From NCBI GenBank assembly GCA_964351745.1, contig CAYGPI010000014.1, positions 1 through 34,125 of the forward strand: DNA of 34,125 nucleotides, read 5' to 3'. This DNA is from CAYNJF01 sp964351745. Lineage in GTDB: Bacteria; Pseudomonadota; Gammaproteobacteria; Berkiellales; Berkiellaceae. Positions within the stretch are counted from its first letter, which is position 1. Each line of letters opens with the position of its first letter. Shown here one piece after another: positions 1-8,142 of the stretch. The notes beneath the pieces were generated by a model. That model saw nothing but the letters and a program-made list of their open reading frames with translations. It was not told the DNA's origin and did no database searches. The position numbers and the translations under genes are program-made.

Positions 1-294
1 GGAAGCGTCCGCAGTAAAAACATGGTCGAAGAGCTCCTCTTCTGGCACAAGCAAATGGACTTCAGCATGCAAGTGGTTGATCAATGTATTTTTTAAATTT
101 AACCACTGCTCAAAAGCTTGCTCACAATATTTTTCTGGATCTTGCTGATAGAGCGCCCATCCCTTTTTGGATTGATCGTTAAAATGCCCCCATTTAGAAT
201 CAGGCTCCGGTATTTTAAAGTATTTGGGGGGACACATGAGTATGATTGGCGCTTCTTGTTGAGTTGAGACCAGTACATCCTTGCTCATATCCAT
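1..294 (-). CDS. Amidinotransferase / dimethylargininase-like protein (N-terminal part, truncated by window edge)
   Basis: Only the first 98 codons lie in the window; the gene runs off the left edge. The visible start reads MDMSKDVLVS, followed by ILMCPPKYFKIPEPDSKWG (about residues 18-36) and ending at LFDHVFTADAS. The CPPxxF opening and the (V)FTAD/N strand are hallmarks of the beta/alpha-propeller amidinotransferase superfamily (DDAH, arginine deiminase relatives), whose members modify guanidino groups. The catalytic His and Cys would lie outside the window, so the substrate cannot be assigned. The start at 294 is favoured over the Met two codons later because an AGGA box lies just upstream on the minus strand. 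The family call is fairly firm; the exact enzyme is unknown. Confidence 0.7.
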   Translation of the reverse strand, partial: MDMSKDVLVSTQQEAPIILMCPPKYFKIPEPDSKWGHFNDQSKKGWALYQQDPEKYCEQAFEQWLNLKNTLINHLHAEVHLLVPEEELFDHVFTADAS

Positions 295-750
295 ATTTTC
301 ATCCTAAAATTTGATTCACTCAAATCATACTAGCAATGCCCACCAATGAGATGCAATCAACATAAACAAAGTCAAAAGACAGAATCTACTTTATTAGGAT
401 TGCATAACTTAATCATGAGTGATTTATCTCAAACGATACAAATCCATACCCAAATTTATCAGTCTCTAACATCAATTCCTAGATTTTATGTAACTCATCC
501 AATCCAAGGGCCTTTCGCACCCTAATATATAGTCAGTAAACTTGGTGACAAATTATATTTAATAAGCAGATCCGAGAGCAACTCTTACATGGCTAAAAAA
601 TATTTTTATACAACAGATTCAGTGGCTTACCACATAGATCATAAACTTTCATCAAAATAGTTTATCAACTTGATTATATCCAAACTAGGTCATTAACGTT
701 TCAGATCAAGATCCATTATAATACTGCCTCTTATATAAGCAGGTAAAATT
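295..750. other. Intergenic stretch between divergent genes
   Basis: These 456 bases separate the amidinotransferase-like gene from the HAD-like gene. I see only very short ORFs without ribosome binding sites (36 codons at 415, 23 codons at 589). The right end carries a good promoter for the gene at 751, listed separately. Nothing else is recognised. Confidence 0.5.
693..722 (+). promoter_or_regulatory. Probable sigma70 promoter of the HAD-like gene at 751
   Basis: TTAACG at 693-698 and a perfect TATAAT at 717-722 are separated by 18 bases. Transcription would begin near 729, leaving a leader of about 22 bases with a GCAGG ribosome binding site at 739-743. Confidence 0.6.
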
Positions 751-2370
751 ATGATTGGATCGAGTCGGAGCTCTAGCAGCAGCTCATCAACCCAAAGCCA
801 AACAAGTCTTAGGGCTTTAGAGGATGAGCCAGGATTTATGCTAACTCTTTTCGACATGGATGATACTTTAGTTCGCATGAAAGAAGATCCTTTGCATGGT
901 CTCAAAGCTGATTCAATCAAAAATGCTCATTTGCTGTTACCTATCTTACTCTTTATCTCAAGTAGCCGTCACCATGATTTTGGTATTTGCACGAATCGAG
1001 CTCCCAATGAAAGTGAAGGTTGCTATCCAGTTTCTGCATTTATAAAAACCTTAGCCTCATTTGGCATAGTCATTCCCTCTGATCATATTATTATCGCTGG
1101 CGGAGAAAACAATAGAGATGCCGTGGAAACACAGCATGAACTTGATCAAGCAATGAGCGTTTTAAACAAACACCTCGAAGCCTTACGATTCACTCAAGTA
1201 GGTACTGAGGCTACAGACACCCTAGTTTTATTAAAAAAGCAACTTGAATCAAGATTTCATGGAAAAAATTTCCACATCCTTAAATTTTTAGAGGAGCGAC
1301 TTGATAGACAAGATAGTCATTTTGTCATTCAAGGGAAAGCACATGCAAAAGACTCTTTTATCTGTGGCATCGTCGATGATCGGGCCTCCATTGCAGATGA
1401 AGTCGTCATGAAGCCGCTAGGCCTTGAGCATTTTTTTGGTGTTAAAGCAACAGATGGTGGCAACCCTCCTAAGCATGAAGATGTCAGAGGCGACTACTAT
1501 GAAGACAAATATCTGATCGTCTTAGCAAAAAAAATTGGACTACACGAGCTCAGTCAAGATCTAACGCAGTCCATGCCACCTATGATGCTGATGGCTGCAA
1601 CCCTCTATGCTTGGCAGGCATTAAAGGATAAGACATCCTTAAGCATGCTAGAGCGCTGTTTCGAAAGATTAAATACAACTCAAATGAATCAAATCATTTT
1701 GATGTTACAAGAGATAATAACAGCTCCCAATCTTCACCCTGATGCACAATACAATGCTGTTGATCTACTTTTGCCATTAGCTCAAGACCATTGGAACCTT
1801 AGGTTCCTAGAAGAAGCTCCTAGGCGATTAGCTGAAATTAACTACCAAATAGATATGCAAGAAGCCCAATCTAAACTGAAAACTTTATCGCTATCAACTT
1901 CTGAGTTAGAATCAGATTTTCAAAAAGTAGAGCAAGAAGCTGAAAAATCAAGCAAGAAAGGTTTTTTATTTTCCTTAAAAAGAAGTAAAAGTGCCAGAAG
2001 CTCTGCAGACGAAGAGCCTCCACTCCCTCAAGTGAACAAATTACAAGAAGCCCTTGAGCACGAAAAACAAGAAATACGCGCTCGAATTAACGCTCTTTGT
2101 CGCCATAAAAATAAAGACATATCGATCAAGGCTCAGAAAGTATTAGAGTCTCTTAGCTCTAACTCCTGGCAAGTTTCTTCCCCAGCAATTCTTTTATCTA
2201 GAAGTAGTAGTAGCGCGAGCCGTCCTGAAAGAAAGCTATCGCGCCGATCTCGCAGCACACGAATACAGCCACCTCTGTACGTTTCGCAAACATCTTCGAC
2301 TTCTGAAGAAGCGCCCATAGATGTTAAAAAGAAATCCAAACGAAGAACCAAGAGAGATCCTAATCAATAA
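751..2370 (+). CDS. HAD-like protein with Ser-rich N-terminus and basic disordered C-terminus
   Basis: This is a 539-residue protein of unknown specific role. After a Ser-rich start (seven consecutive Ser at 7-13) comes FDMDDTL at 34-40, which matches HAD motif I (nucleophile D35, acid/base D37). GICTNR may be motif II, and GIVDDRASIADEV resembles the acidic motif IV. The region from about 270 to 400 looks helical. The last 150 residues are charged and low in complexity, with SKKGFLFSLKRSKSARSS, a Ser/Arg-rich stretch, and a final KKKSKRRTKR cluster that resembles a eukaryotic nuclear localisation signal. There is no signal peptide. Its architecture parallels the gene at 6311. A type IV-secreted effector is a possibility by inference only; the HAD fold is better supported than any function. 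Confidence 0.75.
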   Translation: MIGSSRSSSSSSSTQSQTSLRALEDEPGFMLTLFDMDDTLVRMKEDPLHGLKADSIKNAHLLLPILLFISSSRHHDFGICTNRAPNESEGCYPVSAFIKTLASFGIVIPSDHIIIAGGENNRDAVETQHELDQAMSVLNKHLEALRFTQVGTEATDTLVLLKKQLESRFHGKNFHILKFLEERLDRQDSHFVIQGKAHAKDSFICGIVDDRASIADEVVMKPLGLEHFFGVKATDGGNPPKHEDVRGDYYEDKYLIVLAKKIGLHELSQDLTQSMPPMMLMAATLYAWQALKDKTSLSMLERCFERLNTTQMNQIILMLQEIITAPNLHPDAQYNAVDLLLPLAQDHWNLRFLEEAPRRLAEINYQIDMQEAQSKLKTLSLSTSELESDFQKVEQEAEKSSKKGFLFSLKRSKSARSSADEEPPLPQVNKLQEALEHEKQEIRARINALCRHKNKDISIKAQKVLESLSSNSWQVSSPAILLSRSSSSASRPERKLSRRSRSTRIQPPLYVSQTSSTSEEAPIDVKKKSKRRTKRDPNQ

Positions 2371-2386
2371 CGCAGTTTAAAGTTGA

Positions 2387-2941
2387 TTAGTCTATATTTT
2401 TGACCATAAGAAAACTTTGTTGTCCTTCAAAAAAACCTGAACGCATCGTATAAGTACCAACCGTCGCAAAGCCAGCTTTCTCATAAACGTGCTTTGCACG
2501 GGGATTATCTCCATCTGGGTCGATGAAAAAAGTATCAATTTTTGGATCAACTTTAGTTTGAATATATTGAGCAAAAGCCTCTAGGGTCTTAGCTGCTAAT
2601 CCTTGCCCCAAATACTTTAGATGGCCTATACAAAAATCTAAACTGCATGTTTGATTCTCTTTAGAAAGATTCTCTATCCAAATTTCTGGCAAATCATCTT
2701 TGGCACTTAGCAAAGAGGTCATTAATAAACAGTAAGGCTCTTGATCGATAGAGCCTATCCAGTAAGAGAAGGTCCCTTTAAAATAGGCTGAAGGCTCATT
2801 TCTACCTTCAACAAAATTTTTGATATCATCTTTATGCGCTTGACTATTATCCCAAAATTCTTTGACATGAGGTTGCTCTAACCAACTTAAAACCTCATCT
2901 AGATGACCTTTATTCATAGCCTCAAAAGACATTTGATCCAT
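2387..2941 (-). CDS. GNAT acetyltransferase, AAC(6')-like
   Basis: This is a 184-residue GNAT-fold N-acetyltransferase that would transfer acetyl from acetyl-CoA to an amine. The CoA-binding motif A is LDFCIGHLKYLGQGLAAKTL (about 101-120). It is followed by DPDGDNPRAKHVYEKAGF (141-158), the pattern of AAC(6')-Ib-type aminoglycoside acetyltransferases and siderophore-type relatives. The start has a strong AAGGAG site five bases upstream. It lies 27 bases downstream of an APH(6)-like kinase on the same strand, so the two are probably cotranscribed. The pairing suggests modification of an aminoglycoside-like or other amino compound. Many GNATs of this subgroup act on unrelated amines, so the substrate is open. 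Confidence 0.8.
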   Translation of the reverse strand: MDQMSFEAMNKGHLDEVLSWLEQPHVKEFWDNSQAHKDDIKNFVEGRNEPSAYFKGTFSYWIGSIDQEPYCLLMTSLLSAKDDLPEIWIENLSKENQTCSLDFCIGHLKYLGQGLAAKTLEAFAQYIQTKVDPKIDTFFIDPDGDNPRAKHVYEKAGFATVGTYTMRSGFFEGQQSFLMVKNID

Positions 2942-2968
2942 GATGACTCCTTATTCAAAATGACTACA

Positions 2969-3898
2969 TCAATATTTCTTACTTATTTGTAACACGGCTC
3001 TTGCTATATCTTGCATACGGTGAGCATCCATCGAGCGGTGCTCTTCAACGAACCAAACTGCAGCAAGCATCGCTTGAACAAAGCTCCAATCTAAAATTCT
3101 TTTATGTGATAGACTTAAGTGCTGGCTAAACCATTTTGATCGACATTCTAAGATCTCAATCAAATCATTATCCATGGCAATCCCTGGGAATGGGTTTCTC
3201 ATAAAAGCCCCAACCTCATAGGCTTTGTCACCGATGATGCCTTTTGGATCAATGGCCTTCCAATCTTTGCCATGACTTAAAATATTACTATGGTGCAAAT
3301 CGGCATGTAACAAAACTTGCTCTTGGGTTGTGTTTACTAAGCTTTGCCCTACCATCATTGCTTTGGTGCACAACTTTAAATCTAAACACGGCTCAGTACT
3401 CTCTGAAGCGTCTAAATATCGCTCAAATCCTTTTAGCCAATGCTCAACACTAAGATACAACATGTTTGGATCTGGCTTCACCCAAAGCTTTTGCATAATC
3501 TTCGAAGAAATTATGACGGCTTCTTGCTCATCGATAACTGAATCTAGCGTTTCACCAGGCATAAGCCTTTCTAATAATATAAATCCCCGAACTTCGCATG
3601 CAGCAAGCACCTTAGCAGCCCCCTTGCCCTTATATTGCTCTAAGGCTGTCAGCTCGGCGCTAAATTCTTGATTAGGTGGGCTCAATTTGAGGGCATATTC
3701 TGAGACTTCATCACGAACAATCATTACCCAGTTATAACTGAGATTTTCCATCTCTTTAACAAAAGACAGACAATACTCATCAAAAAGTTGAGTCATTAAC
3801 TGGGGTAACTTTTCTAGCCAGGCACCTGCCGCCTCACCATGAATTTGCTTGAGTCGTCGGTAAAGAGTATCGGGGATTTGAGGTAATGAATTTGGCAT
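2969..3898 (-). CDS. Streptomycin 6-kinase / hydroxyurea kinase-like phosphotransferase (APH(6) family)
   Basis: This is a 309-residue phosphotransferase with a protein-kinase-like fold. The catalytic loop HADLHHSNIL (198-207, catalytic D200) and the metal-binding strand AIDPKGIIGDKAYEVG (215-230, D217) match the APH(6)/hydroxyurea phosphotransferase family. The start ATG at 3898 is preceded in frame by a TTG at 3901; neither has a strong ribosome binding site, and ATG is preferred. Members phosphorylate streptomycin or hydroxyurea, but chromosomal homologues in environmental bacteria often have unknown substrates. It heads a probable two-gene unit with the downstream GNAT gene. The family is confident; a resistance phenotype is only inferred. 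Confidence 0.85.
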   Translation of the reverse strand: MPNSLPQIPDTLYRRLKQIHGEAAGAWLEKLPQLMTQLFDEYCLSFVKEMENLSYNWVMIVRDEVSEYALKLSPPNQEFSAELTALEQYKGKGAAKVLAACEVRGFILLERLMPGETLDSVIDEQEAVIISSKIMQKLWVKPDPNMLYLSVEHWLKGFERYLDASESTEPCLDLKLCTKAMMVGQSLVNTTQEQVLLHADLHHSNILSHGKDWKAIDPKGIIGDKAYEVGAFMRNPFPGIAMDNDLIEILECRSKWFSQHLSLSHKRILDWSFVQAMLAAVWFVEEHRSMDAHRMQDIARAVLQISKKY

Positions 3899-3935
3899 CA
3901 ATGATCTTATCTATTCAAAGTGCTATTAGTTTACA

Positions 3936-4559
3936 CTATTTGAAGAAAAACCAAGGACAACAATCTTTCACTCTCACCGGGATCTCATCCGTGCTTAACT
4001 CTTCGCTGTCTTCAGAGAAAGCTGAATATCCGAAATCAATTTCTGGTATTTTAGGACAGTTTAAGAAAGTTTCAAGTGAGTAACCGCTGATCGGTGTTAC
4101 CGACGCCTCTAATATATTGAATGGTTGGCCATGAATGGCTTGCTGAAGAAAACCATTAGATCTCGCAAGTTTAACAATGTTATCTAACAAATTTGTATTA
4201 TAAAATAAGATCTCTCCATTAGGTTTCACAAAACAACTCAGATCTTGGTTAAGGCAAATTTGACCTTTATCTTGAAAGGTATATTTTATAATAAATAAGC
4301 GCCCACGCTGCAAATCAAAACAAGTTTCAAAGGGATTCGGACCAATAGCACAAAGATTTGCATATTCGTCTTTTGATTGAAAAGCGATTGATTCCAATTC
4401 TCGATTAAAAGACGGCTGATTAATATTTGCGTTAAAATTGATATCAGACTCAATTCTAGAGACAAGTGCTAGGCTCTGATGAATGTTAAAAGAATGAAGC
4501 ATGCCAATACCATAAAGACTTGATTGTTGAGCTTTATGACATACTCTAAGAATCAACAC
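3936..4559 (-). CDS. Hypothetical protein of 207 residues, GTG start
   Basis: I do not recognise this protein. It is read from a GTG at 4559, chosen because AGGA lies eight bases upstream; a TTG at 4556 and an ATG at 4502 are alternatives. It has no clear signal peptide or membrane segment. It is mixed alpha/beta in character, with an acidic patch (SAFSEDSEELSTDE) near the end and a Cys/aromatic tail CCPWFFFK. It lies 37 bases upstream of the APH-like kinase on the same strand, and a terminator-like hairpin separates it from the preceding gene. Codon use is like its neighbours. It is probably real because of its length and start signal, but no function can be offered. Confidence 0.6.
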   Translation of the reverse strand: MLILRVCHKAQQSSLYGIGMLHSFNIHQSLALVSRIESDINFNANINQPSFNRELESIAFQSKDEYANLCAIGPNPFETCFDLQRGRLFIIKYTFQDKGQICLNQDLSCFVKPNGEILFYNTNLLDNIVKLARSNGFLQQAIHGQPFNILEASVTPISGYSLETFLNCPKIPEIDFGYSAFSEDSEELSTDEIPVRVKDCCPWFFFK

Positions 4560-4601
4560 AACTAAAATCCTATGATAAGCCTTTATAAGCAGATAAAAGC
4601 A

Positions 4602-4623
4602 TACTCACCCAGATGGGTGAGTA
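4602..4623 (-). terminator. Rho-independent terminator after the 4636-5214 gene
   Basis: A perfect nine-base-pair stem, TACTCACCC (4602-4610) with GGGTGAGTA (4615-4623), has a four-base loop. On the minus strand it is followed by TGCTTTT. It sits 13 bases past the stop of the upstream minus-strand gene and before the GTG of the next. Confidence 0.6.
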
Positions 4624-4635
4624 CTTACCATCACA

Positions 4636-5214
4636 TTAATAAGAAGCTTTTAAAGTCTGACGTCCCTCTTGTGTAGATGTTTGTGAAGTTGGCGCTGGAG
4701 AAGGATCAGAGCTCTGCAAAAGATTTGGTGAAGAAGCCCTTCTTCTTAATGTATCTCTAGAAGCTCCAGAGTGGTTGAAAGGCCCACCTGAAAGCAATAC
4801 AGGTGATACTGTCGATTCAGCCTCTTCAGACGCTTCTCTTGGGGCTGCACCTGAATTCATTGGAGTGTAACCTTGGTTGACTTGTGCTAAGCGATACAAT
4901 ATAGATCCACTATGGTTAACTGCCAAATCAAAAAGGTTTGCAACAAAGGGAATCGTTGAGCTTCCTTCTGACATTCTAAATACAATTTGACTAGCTCTAA
5001 CACCATTGAGCGCTAAACTCGTAAAGTGATATCTATTAGGATTAACTGCTTCAAAACCATGAGCAACAACGTCTAGTCCGTACTCCAGCAAAGCCGCATT
5101 TGGATCAACACAGTACTTATAAGCCACGCCTACAGCAACGGCACCATTCACTAATCGATAAGCGTTCTCATAAGTGGCTAATGCCCTAGCTTTTTCAGTA
5201 TAAGATTCAAACAT
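4636..5214 (-). CDS. Hypothetical protein with Ser/Pro-rich disordered tail
   Basis: This is a 192-residue protein that I do not recognise. The first 115 residues look globular and helical. The remaining 75 or so are rich in Ser, Pro, Thr and Glu and contain RRRASSPN, a basic-Ser motif of the kind eukaryotic kinases phosphorylate. The start at 5214 (MFESYTEKA) is chosen because AAAAAGG lies six bases upstream; an in-frame TTG at 5247 has no such site. There is no signal peptide. A folded N-terminal domain with a low-complexity tail is common among secreted effectors of intracellular bacteria, but that role is inference. A terminator-like hairpin follows the gene. Confidence 0.6.
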   Translation of the reverse strand: MFESYTEKARALATYENAYRLVNGAVAVGVAYKYCVDPNAALLEYGLDVVAHGFEAVNPNRYHFTSLALNGVRASQIVFRMSEGSSTIPFVANLFDLAVNHSGSILYRLAQVNQGYTPMNSGAAPREASEEAESTVSPVLLSGGPFNHSGASRDTLRRRASSPNLLQSSDPSPAPTSQTSTQEGRQTLKASY

Positions 5215-5570
5215 AAAATTCCTTTTTTCATTGATTGGTAATAACAAGAGATCCTAAAGGCATTCAATACAGTATCTTGTATAACTTTCTAATACAATAT
5301 TTCCTGAATGTGATCTTCGCTCAAACCTTAAGCTTTCCAAAATCAAGCTTAGATCTTTCTCATTCAGTAGTAAATTAACTAACCGGCAAGACAATGATTA
5401 TACAAAGCAATTTAAGGTGACTAAACAATAAAACTGAATAGGCGACGGTTACTAAACTTACGCTTGATTCATTGTCAAGCGACACGATTAAATTTTTTTC
5501 AAAAATTGAAAGATGCTTATCTAGCGGGACCTAGTGTATTATCTCAGCAATAGCTCTCTTAGGAAATAGT
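5215..5570. other. Intergenic stretch between divergent genes, with a 7-bp inverted repeat
   Basis: These 356 AT-rich bases lie between the minus-strand gene ending its 5' side at 5214 and the exported DUF1287 gene at 5571. It must hold divergent promoters, but I cannot place a convincing -35/-10 pair. A short inverted repeat CGCTTGA-N7-TCAAGCG spans 5461-5481, about 90 bases upstream of 5571, and could be an operator. Confidence 0.4.
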
Positions 5571-6206
5571 ATGAATTATAGCTTAATAATACCTAGGTAT
5601 TTAACATTATTTCTCGCTATCGTCTCTTTCTTTCCCAGCGTAGCTGGCGCCGCAACCATGGATGATTTAGTTCAAGCGGCAAAGCTTCGAACTCAAATCA
5701 ACATTCATTATTCACCTGAATATTATGTTCTTGATTATCCTAATGGTGATGTACCTAACCACATTGGTGTGTGTACTGATTTAATTATTCGATCTTATAG
5801 AGCAGCATTTAATTTTGACCTTCAAGAAAAAGTTCATGAAGATATCAAAGGTCATTTTACACACTATCCAAATTTTTGGGGCTTAAATAAACCTGATAGC
5901 AATATTGATCACCGCAGAGTTCCCAATCTTCAAACTTTTTTTAAGCGCATGGGTGCAAGCCTTGGGGTTAGTCAAAATGCTGAAGATTATCAACCAGGGG
6001 ATTTAGTCACTTGGAACATGCGAGCTCCTAAAAGTAACATGCCACACATTGGCCTAGTTTCAAATCAACGATCACAAGATAATCAAAGATATCTCATTAT
6101 CCACAACATGGGTTTTGGCCCGCAAATACAAGATATGCTTTTCCATTATCACATTACTGGGCATTACAGATTCAACCCGGCTGAAGCAGCAGAATCGTTT
6201 TCTTAA
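5571..6206 (+). CDS. Exported DUF1287 (YijF-like) protein
   Basis: This 211-residue protein has a signal peptide (hydrophobic core about 9-22, likely cleavage after SVAGA near 27), so it should be periplasmic or secreted. The mature part carries GVCTDLIIRSYRAA (Cys at 68), VHEDIKG, NIDHRRVPNL, MPHIGLVS (His at 159) and IIHNMG (His at 178), which match the DUF1287 family that includes E. coli YijF. The Cys-His arrangement resembles NlpC/P60-type cysteine peptidases/amidases, suggesting cell-wall or amide hydrolysis, but the family is uncharacterised as far as I know. An AGGA site precedes the ATG. It stands alone between unrelated genes and is likely its own transcript. Confidence 0.85.
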   Translation: MNYSLIIPRYLTLFLAIVSFFPSVAGAATMDDLVQAAKLRTQINIHYSPEYYVLDYPNGDVPNHIGVCTDLIIRSYRAAFNFDLQEKVHEDIKGHFTHYPNFWGLNKPDSNIDHRRVPNLQTFFKRMGASLGVSQNAEDYQPGDLVTWNMRAPKSNMPHIGLVSNQRSQDNQRYLIIHNMGFGPQIQDMLFHYHITGHYRFNPAEAAESFS

Positions 6207-6310
6207 AGCAAGTATATCGACCAAACTGTGCCCTCTGTCATAAAGAGCTAGAATTTAACACGAAAAAAAAGGATAATTACGCCAGATATTACTAAATTAA
6301 TGAGAATTTT

Positions 6311-7411
6311 ATGCTTAGAGGATCAGATAAGACAACCAGTACCACTAGCACCACCGCGACTAGCAGTACCTCAACGCAAAACCTACCTGTCCTGTGTTGG
6401 GACTTTGATGGATGTTGGACTGGACCACATATGCACAACGCTCTGCTTATGCATTTTGATGAATGCATCAAACCAACTGCCGAGTATCAAGAGTTTCGTA
6501 GTACCTTGCAAGAATCTGAGTGTCCTATGGCCGAAGTTCTAGAAAAATTCAGCCAGAATTTTCTAGATTACTACAAAAGCCATTTACTTAAAAAAGAGAA
6601 CATTAGAAATTTAGAGATGCTTGCGCAAACACTCATTGTAGCCATGCAAAAAGGGCACCCTCAAGCTGTTGTCTCTTTCACTTGGTTTCCACAAGTTATT
6701 AAACCGACAGCGCGTTTTATCCTTGAAAATTATCTAAAATCTAAAAATGACGGCGAAATATCAATCGATAATCAAACTGTGATTGATCAGTTTATTAATA
6801 TCCTTTTTGTTGTTGGCGGTTTTCCAGATCAAGGAGGCGTGAAAGTTGGAGGTGGTCAACAAAGTCACTATCTAGCAAAACTTTTTCATCTGCAGATCGT
6901 GCAAAATCATTTTAATGTTGAAGATAGATCAAGCCTCTGTTTGATTGACGATAGCCACCGAAACTTTAGTACCGCCCAAAGACAAGGCTTTCAATGCATT
7001 TGGGCCAATCCTACAGATAGAGATCATTATCTTACATTAGTGAATCGTATGATTACCCCAATAACGGCATCCGTGCTACATCAAGCTTTTAGATCTTTAA
7101 CTCTAAACGGTGATGAGTCTTCAGAAGATGACTCTGAACCATCACTTGAAGGCTCTAGTGAAAATACTTCACATGGCCTGGCTTTTAGACAAAGGCAATC
7201 GTTAGCTTTATCGCAATCTGACTCTAGCAGCTCTGAAGATTTTTCAGAGGAAGCTGCACCTGCGCCGGTTACTTTCCAGATAGATCGAGATCGAGCGCTA
7301 TCACAAGCCGTCCAATCGCCTCTATCTAGATCTGGGGATTCCATACTGTGCTGTCGACGAAAAGCGGCGAAACAGGAGCTTGGTCGCTCTAGTCTAGTTA
7401 GGAGCCAATGA
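6311..7411 (+). CDS. HAD-like protein with Ser/Thr-rich N-terminus, architectural relative of 751-2370
   Basis: This is a 366-residue protein. After a Ser/Thr-rich start (residues 8-22 are nearly all Ser, Thr or Ala) comes VLCWDFDGCWTG (27-38), a HAD motif I form with D31 and D33. VVSFTW fits motif II, and CLIDDSHRNFSTAQRQGF fits the acidic motif IV; GGVKVGGGQQSHY lies between. Residues 255-366 are disordered and Ser/Glu-rich, ending in a basic stretch (CCRRKAAKQ) and a short Ser tail. No signal peptide is visible. The layout mirrors the 539-residue protein at 751: low-complexity start, HAD core, disordered charged end. Phosphatase activity is plausible from the two motif I aspartates. The ribosome binding site is weak (GAG at short distance). 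Confidence 0.7.
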   Translation: MLRGSDKTTSTTSTTATSSTSTQNLPVLCWDFDGCWTGPHMHNALLMHFDECIKPTAEYQEFRSTLQESECPMAEVLEKFSQNFLDYYKSHLLKKENIRNLEMLAQTLIVAMQKGHPQAVVSFTWFPQVIKPTARFILENYLKSKNDGEISIDNQTVIDQFINILFVVGGFPDQGGVKVGGGQQSHYLAKLFHLQIVQNHFNVEDRSSLCLIDDSHRNFSTAQRQGFQCIWANPTDRDHYLTLVNRMITPITASVLHQAFRSLTLNGDESSEDDSEPSLEGSSENTSHGLAFRQRQSLALSQSDSSSSEDFSEEAAPAPVTFQIDRDRALSQAVQSPLSRSGDSILCCRRKAAKQELGRSSLVRSQ

Positions 7412-7424
7412 TTGATTTAACAGC

Positions 7425-7457
7425 GAATGAGATGCTTCAATCGTGAGCTTCTCATTC
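7425..7457. repeat. Inverted repeat after the HAD-like gene
   Basis: GAATGAGA (7425-7432) and TCTCATTC (7450-7457) form an eight-base-pair stem with a 17-base loop just past the stop at 7411. There is no T-run, so it is a weak terminator candidate at best. Confidence 0.3.
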
Positions 7458-7583
7458 AAGCGTTAATCGCAACATCTTTCCCTTAATAAGTAAGCGTTAT
7501 ATAGCTCTTTTATTATTCATAGTCGTTTATTCTTTGAGTATGAGCTCTGCTCTATCCAATATCATGCCATACCATGCTTAATA

Positions 7584-8048
7584 CTATTTAAACAAATTGC
7601 ATTTCAATGTTGCACTTGATCGTGCCTCGCGAGGAGCTGATGTTTCAACCTTGCTATGCTTCTTTGATTCCTTCAAGACTAAATTTGCTTGATTAATTTC
7701 ATCTATACGAAGCTTTAAAGAGTGAGACGAGTAAACCCTTTTTACATTTTTAGGTAGTTTTAAACCACTTTGAAGTGCTCTATGCATTTGCTTAGACATC
7801 GGAGAAAGTGGCTCTTTAATAGAGCCCTTTCGAAAATCTTTTTTCATTTCAGATAGCGTGTACGAAGTAGCATCACTCTTTGTTTTAATCGCAGAAGCTT
7901 CTTGTGAGAGGGGCCTTACTTCCAAGACACGACCCTTCACCTTTTGGTAAAGGGGAGTTACCGCTCTTGGGTGTTCTGATAGCTGGCTTAAGCACTGCGC
8001 CGCATTATGTCGTTCTGAAGCTTTCTGAAGACCTTTATTTAACATCAT
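7584..8048 (-). CDS. Hypothetical basic protein of 154 residues
   Basis: I do not recognise this protein. It is Lys/Ser-rich and strongly basic, without signal peptide or membrane segment. It is probably helical in patches (SEMKKDFRKGSIKE, RIDEINQANLVLKES). Two adjacent ATG codons (8048 and 8045) follow CAGG at four and seven bases; the second has the better spacing. It is the last gene of a minus-strand run of small genes reaching back to 8848, and about 95 bases separate it from the lipoprotein gene at 8304. Its composition suggests a nucleic-acid-binding or secreted protein, but that is a guess. Confidence 0.5.
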   Translation of the reverse strand: MMLNKGLQKASERHNAAQCLSQLSEHPRAVTPLYQKVKGRVLEVRPLSQEASAIKTKSDATSYTLSEMKKDFRKGSIKEPLSPMSKQMHRALQSGLKLPKNVKRVYSSHSLKLRIDEINQANLVLKESKKHSKVETSAPREARSSATLKCNLFK

Positions 8049-8142
8049 ATTACCTGAATAAATTAGATTTTAGGCTTTATACTATAATTGACCACTTCCT
8101 CAAAGGAAAGTCTGTCAACAAATTTTTTATAGAAAACTACCA

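Noticed and set aside
3244..3671. Plus-strand ORFs inside the APH-like kinase gene
   Set aside because: They are opposite-strand frames of a gene with clear kinase motifs and have no start signals.
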